Of a stretch of DNA of 64,000 bases, positions 1 to 11,307 are shown piece by piece. The notes under the pieces were generated by a model, which was not told the origin of the DNA, did no database searches, and was given only the letters and a program-made list of their open reading frames with translations. The position numbers and the translations under genes are program-made. Within the stretch, counting starts at the first letter, position 1, and each line of letters starts with the position of its first letter. This DNA is from Isoetes taiwanensis (lineage: Eukaryota; Streptophyta; Lycopodiopsida; Isoetales; Isoetaceae), in the NCBI GenBank assembly GCA_021234155.1, contig JAJEKV010000011.1, forward strand, positions 2,547,294-2,611,293, written 5' to 3'.

Positions 1-541
1 TAGTCCGGGATTGAAATATGGACCGATTCAAACTATCCTACAAAGAAGGTTAGTATCATTTGTGGATGCAGATTGGTAGGAGATCGGGACACGAGAAGGT
101 CTACCACAGGATTACGCATCATGTTGCATGGAGCAGCATTATTCCTTGGACAAGTTCAAAGCGGACATCTCGTAGCCTTATCATCATCGTGAGGTGAATA
201 TGTAGCTACCTCACAGCTAAATCGGAGAAACAGTTTGGTTAAGGCGGTTTTGCATGAGATTGGATACAAACGGGGAGGATCCTACAAGTAATTTATAATG
301 ACAATAGGAGCAAGCATTGCATTGACAGAGAATCCAATCCATCACCAGAAGATCCAAGCATATCTCCATCCACCATCATTTTTACCGGGGAAAAGGTAGC
401 AGATCGAACAATTAGAATGGAATATTTGCTCATGCAGAGAAATGCCACGGATCTGTTCACAAAACCTCTGGGTTCAGATAAGTTCGAAGAACACAGAAAT
501 ACCTTAGGGCTAGATTCGTCTTTATAAGCAGAAAGAGGGAG
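1..541 (+). pseudogene. Copia pol 3' fragment (RNase H region)
   Basis: This is the decayed RNase H end of a Ty1/Copia polyprotein. Reading across frames gives FVDADW at 58-76, then GDRDTRRSTTGY, an ALSSS stretch near 178, LHEIGY near 252, ALTENPIHH near 318 and LFTKPLGSDKF-like residues near 455-486. These appear in the order usual for Copia RNase H. At least three frameshifts and several stops break it, the first being a lost base just after FVDADW. A purine-rich stretch, AGAAAGAGGGAG (530-541), follows and would be the polypurine tract. The LTR should start at the TGTTAAAA at 542. The 5' part of the element lies outside the window. It is unrelated in sequence to the intact Copia element at 2251-6910, which is on the other strand. 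Confidence 0.8.
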
Positions 542-1146
542 TGTTAAAATAGTTAAAGGATATTGTTCTGCTTTTAAAGAAAGTAGACGTTGAAAAACAA
601 ACCACAAATATGGTTACAGCTAATTATAGCTTCGTTATTGTAAGTATCTCTGTATATTAATAGAAGGTGGAGGCTAATTTGGAACCACCTGATTCTTGCA
701 ATTCTTGCGTCCGTGTGGTGTCGTGTGGAACTACCAATTGTTTCACCTATGTAGTTGGCAACTTGGCGGGATGGCGAGACTTACCCCATGGAATCATATC
801 CCATCACCAATGCTTCACCCTGTAAAGACAAACTGGCCGATTGCAAAAGCTCCCTATGGCAGTTCCGGCAATAGGTATGTAATACCATATTACGATGCAT
901 CAAAGATTCTCATGGCAAGATGCTTGGTGATACTCATATCTGCTTCATTTCCTTATAACTCGCAACTCCACATCCCTTATAATATAGTTGTAGCATATTC
1001 GACAAAGAATAAAAGCACTGGATTCAATCAATAGACGGGATTTGCAGCCTAGGTTACAGAAAATTGGCAATCAGATACATGAGCATGTTTTGATACCCAA
1101 GTAAAGAAAAAATGCACAAAATATAAATGTTTTGAATCTGTTAGAC
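542..1146. other. Probable LTR start, then unassigned sequence
   Basis: The sequence from TGTTAAAA at 542 directly follows a polypurine-like tract and is probably the 3' LTR of the Copia remnant. I cannot find its CA end or a second LTR copy. The rest up to the cyclophilin exon shows no coding similarity or RNA gene. Confidence 0.4.
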
Positions 1147-1277
1147 CTGGGATGGAATTCGTCCTCAAAGAAGCCACCCCATATAGATTCTCCACCAGTT
1201 CCATCCCCTTTTGGATCACCTGCTTGTACCATGAAACCTTTGATAACTCGGTGAAACAATACCCCATTATAATATCC
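1147..1277 (-). pseudogene. Cyclophilin exon fragment (CYP71/PPWD1-like)
   Basis: This single exon encodes the core of a cyclophilin-type peptidyl-prolyl isomerase. It reads [18 protein letters not shown], then [17 protein letters not shown], then [18 protein letters not shown] is the active-site signature of the family, and the GDGTGG.SIWG wording is closest to the nuclear multidomain cyclophilins such as plant CYP71. The exon ends at a GT donor (GTCTAA) at 1146, just where the RHDRPF part of the family would continue. No exon with the downstream MANAGPNTNGSQFF block is present. The upstream acceptor is unclear. It therefore looks like an isolated, captured or decayed exon and not a working gene. 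Confidence 0.75.
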
Positions 1278-1298
1278 AAAGAAAACAGCTTGAATCTG

Positions 1299-1370
1299 CA
1301 TCGAATCTGCTTCAATCGCCCCTGCAAGGTAATCCATCGAATCTGCTTCAATCGCCCCTGCAAGGTAATC
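1299..1370 (-). repeat. 36-bp tandem duplication
   Basis: Two adjacent 36-bp copies (1299-1334 and 1335-1370) are identical. On the minus strand each encodes the same 12 residues, [12 protein letters not shown], without changing frame. They lie just upstream of the cyclophilin exon. Confidence 0.9.
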
Positions 1371-1604
1371 GACGGAATTCCCCCCTACCTGTGGGCCACG
1401 TGTGTAAACCTCACGGCAGTCCAGGGTTTCCGGTGGGAAACCGGCAGGCGGCGGCGCCGCGTGGGTTCCGGCAGGGTTCGAAAAAGTGGGGGTTAGGCCC
1501 TTAAAATTCCGGTTGGAATTCAAAATTTCCAGTTTAGATTTTTGGATGCCGGCAAAATTCCAGTGCAAAATAAGATAGTTTAGTGTAAAATCCGGTATAT
1601 CCAA

Positions 1605-2250
1605 GTCTTGTTCTATATTAAATCCGGTACATATTATCTATATAGGCGGCAAATTGTCTGGTAAGGCTTAGAAAGTTTTTCGAACCCTGGGGTTCCCTAG
1701 CACGTTCCGGCTGCCACAGAAAATTTGTTACACCTATAAGCACAGCGTCTTAGGCCCAGATTCCACCAAACGGCCGTCTGTTACCTCTGCAGTCTCGATC
1801 TTCCACCCTAAATACCAGGGCCACCATTCCACTACAATTCCGTCAATTCTTCAGCATAACACAGCCACATCCAGATGGCAGGTTTTTATCGCAGTACCGG
1901 CAAACTCCCGGGGGATCTTGCCCGGGAGTAAAATCTCTGATAATTGCTGCCACATCAGTAACTGCCAGGGTGTGATGGAATCGTAAAACTTAAAATGCTA
2001 CTTGGACTTCGCGAATTCGTCCTGTGTATGAACTTCCTACGATGGAATGGGCCTTATTTAAGGAGGTGCCCGTCATTGGTTAGGGGCACCCATTTGGTGG
2101 CACCAATGCGTCCGCCAAAGTTTTTGTTCGGCGAAGGTTTATGCCCTATTTTCCACGTAAGCGGACTCCATGTGAGCATCCAGGAGCCATCTTGGCACAT
2201 TTGTTGTGCCATCGTGGAGAACTTTTCAACATCAAATGGAGCGGGAGACG
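1605..2250. other. Intergenic; contains a GC-rich hairpin
   Basis: No coding similarity was found. ACTCCCGGG (1904-1912) pairs with CCCGGGAGT (1921-1929) around an 8-bp loop; its role is unknown. Confidence 0.5.
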
Positions 2251-2255
2251 GACAG

Positions 2256-2508
2256 TGTGAAATTAAACTTATGGAATAATAGAGAATTCAACACAACAGA
2301 TGAGAACACAATGAGACAAGAACACGAATGATCAGAAGATGATATCATTATCAAAATGTTCACTGTTTAAATACAACTATCTCCATGAGTTAAGCTTACA
2401 TCATGGAGTCACTCATGCCACAATTCCTTCAACTGCTTCAACTGCTTAACTACTTGCCAAACATGAAATAACCAAAATAGGAAACCCAAAAACACTTAAT
2501 GTTTAACA
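2256..2508 (-). repeat. Copia 3' LTR
   Basis: On the minus strand it starts TGTTAAAC and ends TTTCACA, so it has TG...CA termini. It matches 6653-6905 in length and in about 244 of 253 positions. It is followed on the left by the GACAG target duplication. Confidence 0.95.
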
Positions 2509-2517
2509 CCCCCACTT
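2509..2517 (-). other. Copia polypurine tract
   Basis: AAGTGGGGG on the minus strand lies directly next to the 3' LTR, where plus-strand DNA priming occurs in LTR elements. It overlaps the pol stop codon (2516-2518). Confidence 0.8.
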
Positions 2518-5500
2518 AAGTGTTTGCCGTCTTTAACCCAATCATTTCAAGAAATTTTTGAAACTTGATGGTTCCCAGAGCTTTTGTCATTGCATCAGCA
2601 ACCATTTCTGCTGTAGGACAGTAAGCCAACTTCAAGGTACCTGTATTTAAGATATCTCTGATGTAGTGATACTTAATATCAATATGATTCATCCTCTTGT
2701 GCTCAGCAGGATCATATGAAACTTTCATGGCTCCTTGATTATCTGCCATCAGTGTCATTCCTATGCTGTCATGAATTTTCAATTCAATTACTAACCTTTG
2801 CAGCCAAATGGCTTCATTAAAAGCATGTGTAATCGCATAGAATTCAACCTCAGTGGTGGATTGAGCAATGCATTTTTGTTTGGAGCTACTCCAACTTATG
2901 ATTCCTCCTGCAAGAGTAAAGACATAAACTGAGATGGATTTTCTGTTTGGATCCCCTCCCTAGTCTGAATCCGTGTATCCAACAATCTTCCTGCTGCCAT
3001 TAGCATCAAAACTTATTCCAAGCTTGGAGGTATCTGCAATGTACCTTAGACACCTTTTGAGCGAGCAACAATGACTATGCTTTGGATTATTTGCAAACTG
3101 ACTTAACTTGGAGAGTGTCAAGGACAAGTCAGATCTTGTGGCTACTGCTGCAAAATTCAGAGTCCCCAAGATGTTCCTGTACTGTTCATGAATGTAAAAT
3201 AGATTTTGAGAACAAGACTCACCTGAGGCAACTAAATTTACTCCAAACTCAAGAGGAGTTGCAACTGTTTTACAATTTGTCATGCCCACCCTGTGCAAAA
3301 GATCAACCAAGTATTTTTCTTGATGTAAAAACATCTTCCCTTTTTCCCTATCATAATTTATCTGTATGCCAAGAAAGTGATGTATCATGCCTAAATCCTT
3401 CATTCTGAATTGTTTATGGAGTTGCTCTTTCAGCAATACCAACTCATTCTCTCGAGCTGCTAAGATGATTAAATCATCCACATAACATAATACAAGTACA
3501 GGAAAAGGCATGAATCGAAAGTAAACACCAGGGTCATTTGCACTTACTTGGAAGTCAAGCATAAGGAGCACTTGATTCAATCTGGAATACCAAGTTCTGG
3601 ATGCCTGCTTCAGACCATATATTGCCTTATGCAACTTGCAGACCACATTAGATCCTTGAATAAAACCCTCTGGCTGTTCTAAATAGAGTTCCTCCTCAAG
3701 TTCCCCATGCAAGAAGGCATTTGTGACATCCATTTGGTGTATGTGATAATGCTGTTGACATCCATATGCCAAGATGGTTCTCACAGATGTGAGTAACTAC
3801 AGGAGCAAAGGTCCTGTCATAATCTATCCCATATACCTGTGTAAAGCCTTTGGCCACAAGCCTTGCTTTAAAACGGTCAATGCTGCCATCACTATGGTAT
3901 TTGATTTTAAATACCCATTTGGATCTTATTATGTTTTTGTCAATTGGTTTTTCAACCAAAGACCAACTCCCAGCTTCTTGTATTGATGCAAGTTCAGCTT
4001 CCATAGCAGCAATCCACTGATCCCTTTCATTGCTATTAATGGCCTCAAGATAAGTCTGTGGTTCAATAGCATACTCCGTGATTGAAAACACATAATCTTG
4101 GAGCCATGCAGGAGGTCTCCTATGGTGTGTTGGCCTTACAGCAGCAGGATACTCTGTTGTATCATTCTCCCCTAAGGGTTCAACATCAATATTACCATTA
4201 TAACTTTCTATGACATCATTCCTTTCTGTGCTGGTATTCTCCAAAGGAATTGCTGATGCGGCAGGCAGAGTTTTGCTGGGTACTTCTAAGTCTGCTATGA
4301 TGACAAAGGTTGATGCTTCTGGCTTAGCCTGAGGGAAACAATTCTCATATTCATTGAATTCAGCATGGTAGCTAATCACTAGTTTCCGAGTCTCAAGATC
4401 AATGAATCTGTATGCTTTTCTGTTACTGCAGTAGCCTATAAACATGCATGATTTTGCTTGACCCCCTAGCTTTAAGTTTGGAACATTTAACTTTACAAAA
4501 GCTTTGCATCCAAAAACTTTCAAATGTTTAAGCACAGGAGGTTTACCTGCCCAAATGTCTTCAAGAACTTTGAATTCAAGTTTGGCATGAGGAGCTCTAT
4601 TTATCAAATAGGCTGCTGTAGCTATAGCTTCACCCCAAAAACAAGCTGGAACTTTCATGCGTAATAACAGTGTCCTGGCCATTTCAATGAGGGTTCTATT
4701 TACCCTTTCTGCTCGACCATTCTGCTCACTAGTATATGGTGCAGTGAGTTGGTGTTCAATCCCATTCATCATGAGAAAATCCTCAAAGGCCTTAGAACAA
4801 AATTCACCTCCATTGTCAGATCTTAAGGCTAAGATTTGATCTCCAGTTCCCTTTTCAACCAGCTGTTTGAAAATGCAAAAATATTCAAAGCATTGATTCT
4901 TAGTTTTGAGTAAATACACAAATACCTTTCTGGAGAAATCATCTAAGAACACAAGGAAATATTTTGATCCTGCAGATGTAGCTGGACTGATTGGACCACA
5001 TAGGTCAGTGTGCAGCAGAGCAAGCCTCTGTTTTGCATGTGAAGTGGAAGCCGGGAATCTCCCCCTTGTGATCTTGCATTGTAAACAAATGTTGCAGGGT
5101 CTGGTGGATACCTTGCCAATCTTCACAAATCCTTGCTTGACCAGAAATTCCATCCGAAAGAAGGCAATATGCCCGAGCCTGTACTGCCATAATGTTTGCT
5201 CAGAAGGAGCTTCGCCTGCATAATGTACTTCTTCACTGATTCTAGGTGAACCAAGGATCTCATACAAGTTGCCCTTCCGTATTGCTCGAATCAGCACTCG
5301 CCCATTTGCATCTAGCACCTCACAACTAGAGGTAGAAAATTTGATTTCACTTCCTGCATCAGTTATTCTGCTGACTGACAAGAGATTCTTTTGCAAACGT
5401 GGTACATGCAGAACATTTTCGACAGTTGTGACAGCTTTTCCAAACAGAATTGAAATGCTACCTGTTCCAATTGCTTCCTGAACATGGTGATCTCCCATGC

Positions 5501-5591
5501 GAATCATCTTAGGGCATGACAGTGGTGGTAATTGAAGAAAAGTTCTCTTTGTGAAGTCATATGGCTTGTAGCTCCAGAATCCATGTACCAC
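2516..5591 (-). pseudogene. Copia pol: integrase, reverse transcriptase, RNase H
   Basis: This region carries the pol domains of the Copia polyprotein. Integrase comes first: a GAG-pre-integrase zinc region (LWQYRLGHI ... CNICLQCK), then the DDE core with HTDLCGP, RSDNGGEF and QNGRAERVNRT. Reverse transcriptase follows with KWVFKIKY, RFKARLVAKGF, MDVTNAFLHGEL and the catalytic CYVDDLI. RNase H comes last, ending with KYHYIRDI and AMTKALG. One frameshift lies at the gag/pol junction in the protease (5504-5591), a second lies in RT near 3700-3790, and a stop replaces the Trp of TDSDW near 2960. Domain order is complete and catalytic residues are still visible, so decay is mild. Other members would be expected to encode one continuous polyprotein. 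Confidence 0.92.
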
Positions 5592-6559
5592 TTAGAGTTA
5601 GGCTTCCCTTCCATCAATTCTAAGGCAACAAATAGGAACTCCCCATGATCATCCTCCAGTTCTTCAACTATGCAGTTGTGGTCCCCCTCAGAATTGTCAA
5701 CACATTTTTCTTCCTCTGCAACGGCTGCTTGCTCTCTGGGTATCGGAGCAGGGGCTTGACAATCTCTTGCCAGATGTCCAATATTTTGGCATCGAAAGCA
5801 AGTTGCTTTGTTTTTACCAAATCGAGGCTTCCTACCTCCATTCTTTTCTCCCTTTTTATTTTTAGCTTCACTGAACATCAGCGTATCTGTCACAAGATGT
5901 GCCTTGTTCTGATTCTGACGAATGACTTCAGCTTTGAGTCTCTCCAGAGCCTTGTCGAAAGTGTATTCCGACAATCTGCCTTCCATATTGATAATGACTC
6001 CTTCAAAAGTCGAAGGTAAACTGTTGAGCAGCATGCTTACCTTCTCATCTTCCGTGATATCGACACTAGTGGCTTGCAATTCATCCAACATCTCCCTCAT
6101 GATGCATGCATGCTCATAGAAATCTCCTCCCTCAGTCAAATGAAGACTATTATAGAGCTTTTTCCTTAGAGTTAGAGCAAGACGATTTCCTGCCAAATCA
6201 GAAGCATAATGGTTCATGAGAACCCGCCAAATTGCTTGAGCAGATGAAAGTCCCCTGACCAATCTCACAGGGATGTCATCTAAACCAGAGCAGATCACCA
6301 ATCGCGCCTTCCGGTCCTTCTCAACAAGGTCCGAAGCGGATTCTAGAATAACCTCAATGGTTTCTTCATCAGTGCCCTCAGTAGCACTAGATCCGGCAGG
6401 AGTGCCTTGATTCACACTCCCTGTCGGATTGACAGCACCCCAGAGGCCCTTATCCTCCAGGATCATCTGGATCCGCCATTTCCAGAGCATAAAATTTTTT
6501 CCATTGAACCTGGGAATCAGCTTCCATTCGAATGCATTCAGTGTTCCATTATTCTCCAT
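5504..6559 (-). CDS. Copia gag and N-terminal protease
   Basis: The first ATG (6559) starts MENNGTLNAFEW, a usual Copia gag opening followed by FNGKNFMLWKWRIQ. The capsid region (UBN2/DUF4219-like) contains VSMLLNSLP. A CCHC zinc knuckle, CFRCQNIGHLARDC, follows. The frame then enters the aspartic protease with WYMDSGATSHMT, where DSGAT holds the catalytic Asp, and ends about 12 residues later. The remaining protease and pol lie in another frame overlapping by about 90 bp. This could be a mutation or a programmed shift; a mutation is more likely because pol has two further lesions. The gag part itself is open over about 350 codons. Confidence 0.88.
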   Translation of the reverse strand: MENNGTLNAFEWKLIPRFNGKNFMLWKWRIQMILEDKGLWGAVNPTGSVNQGTPAGSSATEGTDEETIEVILESASDLVEKDRKARLVICSGLDDIPVRLVRGLSSAQAIWRVLMNHYASDLAGNRLALTLRKKLYNSLHLTEGGDFYEHACIMREMLDELQATSVDITEDEKVSMLLNSLPSTFEGVIINMEGRLSEYTFDKALERLKAEVIRQNQNKAHLVTDTLMFSEAKNKKGEKNGGRKPRFGKNKATCFRCQNIGHLARDCQAPAPIPREQAAVAEEEKCVDNSEGDHNCIVEELEDDHGEFLFVALELMEGKPNSKWYMDSGATSHMTSQRELFFNYHHCHALR

Positions 6560-6636
6560 CGTACAGGTATTAAAGGTGGTTAACACAAGGATTGTGGAAA
6601 TCAGTCAGGACAATGACAGAGTCAGAGCAGTTATAT

Positions 6637-6652
6637 GCGTGGGCCCATAACC
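6637..6652 (-). other. Primer binding site for the initiator tRNA anticodon arm
   Basis: Directly next to the 5' LTR, the minus strand reads GGTTATGGGCCCACGC. GGTTATGGGCCCAC is the complement of the anticodon stem-loop of plant initiator tRNA-Met (GGGCCCAUAACC), not of its 3' end. Drosophila copia is known to prime from the same internal part of this tRNA. Confidence 0.8.
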
Positions 6653-6905
6653 TGTGAATTTGAACTTATGGAATAATAGAGAATTCAACACAGCAGATGA
6701 GAACACAATGAGACAAGAACACGAATGATCAGAAGATGATATCATTATCAAAATGTTCACTGTTTAAATACAGCTATCTCCATGAGTTAAACTTAGATCA
6801 TGGAGTAACTCATGCCACAATTCCTTCAACCGCTTCAACCGCTTAACTACTTGCCAAACATGAAATAACCAAAATAGGAAACCCAAAAACACTTAATGTT
6901 TAACA
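6653..6905 (-). repeat. Copia 5' LTR
   Basis: This is the partner of 2256-2508: same length, TG...CA termini on the minus strand, and the GACAG target duplication immediately to the right (6906-6910). Confidence 0.95.
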
Positions 6906-6910
6906 GACAG

Positions 6911-7843
6911 CATATGGCGCGTTTCTTGGCTCTGGAGGTGATGACATAACCCTAATCGTTTTTGTGGAGGCGCCCAAATGGTGCTCATGCAGTCCTTGAT
7001 GGCATGCGGCAAAAATTGGTTACAGCTTCTTCCCTCCTTCATTTCTGCATGGTTTTCCCTCCTAATCTACGATTTCTCATAGTATTAAGCACAGTTGCAG
7101 GATTAGGCAGCTAAGAGCCCTTCATTTGACGGATCTCTGACATGGAAACATTGTGGCCATGGATTTTTATGAAGCATCTATTCTTCTTCTGAATTCATGG
7201 TTCAATGCATTTAGTTTGAAGGCTAAGATGGATTTATGAGCTCGGATCACTGACATGGCAGCTTCTAATCCCTAGATTTTTCATTTCTGATAACCTCATG
7301 GATGAATCTGCCCGAATATAAATAGAACCACTGTTTAGGGTTCTTTCACAGTTCTTCCTATTCGTCCAATTTGCAGCTCTTGTATGGAACCTCTGATGCT
7401 TTTTTCCCTCTCAGTTTTACTTGCTTCTACCTTTTGAGTGCCATAGATTTTTCTCTGCTTTTGCTTTCACATCTTCCTATCCTTATATTCCCTTTGTCTA
7501 CTTGCCTTCTCTCTTCTTCCATTCAAGTAACTAGAGCTTGTTCACGACTCTTCCATTCTATAACAAAGTAAGTGTTGCATCTTTCTATTATATTTATATT
7601 TATATTAGTTCTACCCAAGATTAACTTATTGTTGTTGATGTTGCAGATTTAGAGCTATTGTTGATGTTGCAAATTTAGAGCAGAAGCCTAAGGCTAACTT
7701 CTGGTGAATTTATATGCATCTCAAGATGTATAAGTATTCTTTTTGTAATGTTATATGTTGTTCACCTTCAATGCATTTACTGATAATTCATTTCTTCTTG
7801 TGTTGCAGTTTTAGGCTGCCACTTCCTTGTGCTATTGTTAGCT
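6911..7843 (+). other. 5' region of the pogo/Tigger-like gene
   Basis: No coding region is seen. T-rich stretches ending in TTGCAG occur near 7646 and 7808, just ahead of the transposase start, and a GTAAGT lies near 7567. This suggests 5' untranslated exons separated by short introns. I could not identify terminal inverted repeats for the transposon. Confidence 0.4.
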
Positions 7844-10055
7844 ATGCTTCTTAGAAGGAATAGGGTGGTTGCTCCACCCTTAAATTCAGAAATGCCTCCA
7901 AATCCCATAGATATTCCTATACCTTCTAAGAAGAGCAGGACTGATAGGCATATCCTTGCTGAAAAAGATCCCTAACCAATAAAAATGTTATGGCAGCTGC
8001 TAGAGGTGTCTGATCTATGGAGCAAATGGAAGAAGCTATAGATGCAATTGAAGATGGAGTTCTTTCCATTAGAAAAGCAGCTACCAGATTTGGTATCCCC
8101 CAAACCACCTTGAGAAACCACTTGTATGGTATTAGCCAGCACAAGTTTGGTGCCATTTCTAGGGCTTTAACAGTGCAAGAAGAAGAACAGCTTGCTGAAT
8201 GGGCACTTAAGGCATCTGAGGAGGGAAAAGCTGTTACATTAGATTTGCTTAGGCAGAGAGTTAAAGAAATGGCTATTCATAGGTCTACCTGTTTTGTTAA
8301 TGGGCTGCCAGGTTTGAAATGGTGGAGAGGGTTCAAGAAGAGGCACCCACAAATCACTTTAAGGTCCACTCAATGTGTTGAACTGATTAGAATTTGTGCA
8401 ATGACCTCTAGAAACTTGCAGAATTTTTATTCTACTTTAGAGGGAACCTTGAATGTTATGTCCTTAGATGCATCTAGGATTTGGAACTGTGATGAAACTG
8501 GTGTCCAAGCTGGTAATAGAACAGGGTTAAGGGTTGTGGCCAGGAGAGGGGCTAGAAATGTTACTGAAACTGTGCCTACCAGTAGTGAATGGGTATCCAT
8601 TATGTGTTGTGTGTGAATGCTAATGGGCATAGGCTTCCAAATTTGTATGTGTTTAAGGGGAAAAGAATGAGAGACTTAGACCTCTTGGCTGGATGTGAAG
8701 CTGGTGCAGTTATGGCTTTCCAGAAAAATGCTTGGATTGGATGACGGATGAATTATTTGAGGCATGGTTGGATTTATTCTGCAAAAATGTTCCTGGGGGG
8801 ATTAGTCCAGAAAGGCCACACTTGATGATATGTGATGGCCATGGCAGCCATATCAATTTCTCAGCTTGTCTTAAGGCTAAACAAATGGGTTTGGAAATTC
8901 TGCTGCTTCCACCTTATACTTCCCATAAGCTCCAACCTCTAGATGTTGCTTGTTTCTCTCCTTTTAAAACAGCATTTAGGAGATTAAGGGCTGAGTTGAT
9001 GCATACTAAACGTCATGTGGAACCAACCAAAGAGGATATAGCTGCCATGGTCAGCAAAGCCATTGAACAAGGACTTACCCCCAGAAACATTTCTGCAGGC
9101 TTTCAGAAGACAGGAATTTGGCCTTTCAATTCACAAGCTGTCCTTCCTGATCCTCAAGCAGATAACATGGAGCAAGAACGATCAAGTGTTCAGGTTCAAA
9201 ATGCTGCAGACAATATTTCAGATAATGAAGAATCTGATGACAGTGACAATGAATTGATTGTGGAGGTTCCAGCAAGAGGAAGAGATGAAGAACTTGCTAA
9301 CAATGGTCTTGATGCTCTTGTACAGGCTGCAACAAATGAGGTTGCTGAAGCAGTAGTTGCAGGTGGACGGGATGCTATAGAAGAGGTCCAAGTTCAATCC
9401 AAGTCAAGGAAAAGTAGAGTGCCCAAGTGTTTTGCTCATAAACTCTTGGTCACAGCTGATGATGTGATGCAGGCTAGAGCAGACCATAAGAAACAGGTGG
9501 AAGAGGCAGAAAAGGCTGAAGAGAAAAGGAGATTGATGGAGGAAAGGAAGGTCTTCAAAGAGAAAGAGAGGGTCAGGAAGGAACAGATGAGGAAAGAAAG
9601 GGAGGAAAGAAGAAAGGCAGAGGAAGAGGAAGACTATTGATGATTCAGATGAGGATATTGAGATAATAGAAAGGTTTGAGGCAGAACAAGCAGAACAAGA
9701 ACAAATGGAACATGTAGAACATGAGTTGGAAGACAACCAACTTTCACCTAGGCCATTACAGTTGGAGATTCAGCTTGGTGGTGAAAATGATTGTGAAGAA
9801 CCAAGTTCTCAAGTCCATGTAGCAGGGAACCTCTTCCAAGACAGTCAATTAGATGATAGTGATGAGATTTGTGGTTGTTCACTTGAAGACACACATATCT
9901 GCAGCTATGATGAACATTTAAGGCGGAAGAAATTAAGGGCACAGGTTACAGGTCCTGATTCTGAGTCTGATGTTCCTGTGAACAGAAAAACCATGGCTTT
10001 GGATGACCTGTACAGAAAGGAAGCTAATCTTCATTTAAAGTCTCTTGGACTGTGA
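7844..10055 (+). pseudogene. pogo/Tigger-type DDE transposase, frameshifted
   Basis: This is a Tc1/mariner-superfamily (pogo/Tigger) transposase, a DNA cut-and-paste enzyme. The order is a short N-terminus from ATG 7844 (MLLRRNRVV), a psq-type helix-turn-helix (DGVLSIRKAATRFGIPQTTL, about 8053-8112), a CENP-B-like second DNA-binding part (GLKWWRGFKKRHP), then the catalytic core: IWNCDETGV (first Asp), LMICDGHGSH (second Asp, near 8831) and QPLDVACFSPFK (third acidic residue, near 8936). An acidic and Glu/Lys-rich C-terminus runs to 10055. Lesions include a frameshift near 7972, a TGA just before the ATG at 8017, an extra GT in the TG run near 8610, a duplication-type shift near 8730 and a shift near 9635. 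The triad is visible but the gene cannot make one protein. Confidence 0.88.
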
Positions 10056-11148
10056 TTGTAATCTGAAGTATTCTATATTTGTTTATCTGCAAGTCTGGTC
10101 ATTATGATGAAAGCCTTGACATGTTATGTAAAGTATCATTTGTGAAGCTAAGAGATATAATTTTTGTAATTTTATTCACCATAACTTTTGCTGAACTTGT
10201 GGACCATATGTGGCATCTTTCTTATGTTATTTCTTGTTCAATGGTAGGGCTTCTTGTATACACTTTTGTAAATGAATGGCAAGGGTATTCAGAGTTGTGC
10301 AGATCAGAGTTGTGCATATCAGGTATGTTTCCTTGTTCAATTCACCTTTTTCCTAAACCTGCCATGTAGCATCTAAAGTATGTTCTTATTAAATCTGAAA
10401 TATTTTTTAGATGCAAAGTTCTGTGTCCACAATTCTTCCTTTGGACAGCTTGTTACTTCATTCCACAAATAAGGTAAGTATATACCGAAACCTTATTTTA
10501 TTTGCAAACTTTCATAAAAACCTGCCATGTCTGATCATGAAGAATGATTTTATCAAAGACATGGCTGGTTTAGTAAGGCTGGAAGCGCTGAAAGGTTCAA
10601 CACCTTTCCTTACTTATGTTCAATTAATGTGTAATTCAAGTTTATGCATCACACAATTTGGGTACTAACAAACCACTAGTTGCAGTTGCAGCTACCACCA
10701 TTGGGGTTCTTGAAACCCACAACTGCAGTTGCAGCTATCACCATTGGGGTTCTACATATGAACAATTGCAGGTGCAGCACATGCACAAGCAAGGTAGGTG
10801 CACTGTGCCATTACACATTTTGTTGTGATCAATTTAGGTACAGCCAGTGCACCATCAGGGTACTTTGTTGTGATCAAATTAGGTGCAATAAGTGCACCAT
10901 AAGGGGTATCGGACTGCACCACTTAAACTGCACCATTAGGTTCAAGGTATCACCATCATGGTACCTACACCCCCCTGTAATCTAGTTAGCTTATGTCACC
11001 TTCAAATTTTGATTTCATATTTTTTCTTGTTACAGGTTGTAGTGGGCCTTTCGGGCACAAGTTCGCAAAAAATTGGGAGCAATTTGGGATCCAAGCTGCA
11101 AATTTACGCCAATCTCTCCTTAACTGCACCATACATGGGCACCTCCCC
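10056..11148. other. No gene; short direct repeats
   Basis: Two short direct repeats are visible. One unit containing GTTGCAGCTACCACCATTGG occurs near 10684 and again, with one change, near 10729. Another, with TTTGTTGTGATCAA...AGTGCACCAT, occurs near 10818 and 10863. No protein or RNA gene was recognised. Confidence 0.5.
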
Positions 11149-11307
11149 TTAACAACCACGATCATGTTTGAACCAGCATGAAATAAAAAAAACTCCGTGT
11201 ATTTTTTCTCTCAATGTGGCTTTAACATGACACTCACTAAAAACTTCGTTAAGTCCACAAAAATCTCGTGTATTTTTTTTTGGTTCAAACATGACAGTGG
11301 TTGTTAA
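11149..11307. mobile_element. Small TIR element (MITE), 159 bp
   Basis: The arm at 11149-11175 begins TTAACAACCAC and is the inverted complement, with a few mismatches, of 11281-11307, which ends GTGGTTGTTAA. Each outer edge reads TTAA. Target duplications of TA, TTA/TAA or TTAA therefore all fit, and the superfamily (mariner, Harbinger or piggyBac type) cannot be settled. The interior is AT-rich and non-coding. Confidence 0.65.

Larger units (their letters stand above)
2251..6910 (-). mobile_element. Complete Ty1/Copia LTR retrotransposon
   Basis: The element is 4650 bp (2256-6905) with two 253-bp LTRs and a perfect 5-bp target duplication, GACAG, at 2251-2255 and 6906-6910. It reads on the minus strand: 5' LTR 6653-6905, primer site, gag, protease, integrase, reverse transcriptase, RNase H, polypurine tract and 3' LTR 2256-2508. 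The integrase-before-RT order defines Copia. By eye the LTRs differ at about 9 of 253 positions (about 3.6%), so the insertion is not very recent. The reading frame is broken by two frameshifts and one nonsense codon, so this copy is not autonomous now. The flanking sequence rejoins across the duplicated GACAG. Confidence 0.95.

Noticed and set aside
1152-1496. Plus-strand frame over the cyclophilin exon
   Set aside because: Shadow of the minus-strand cyclophilin coding sequence.
9404-9736. Minus-strand Ser/Cys-rich frame
   Set aside because: Antisense of the Glu/Lys-rich tail of the pogo/Tigger transposase.
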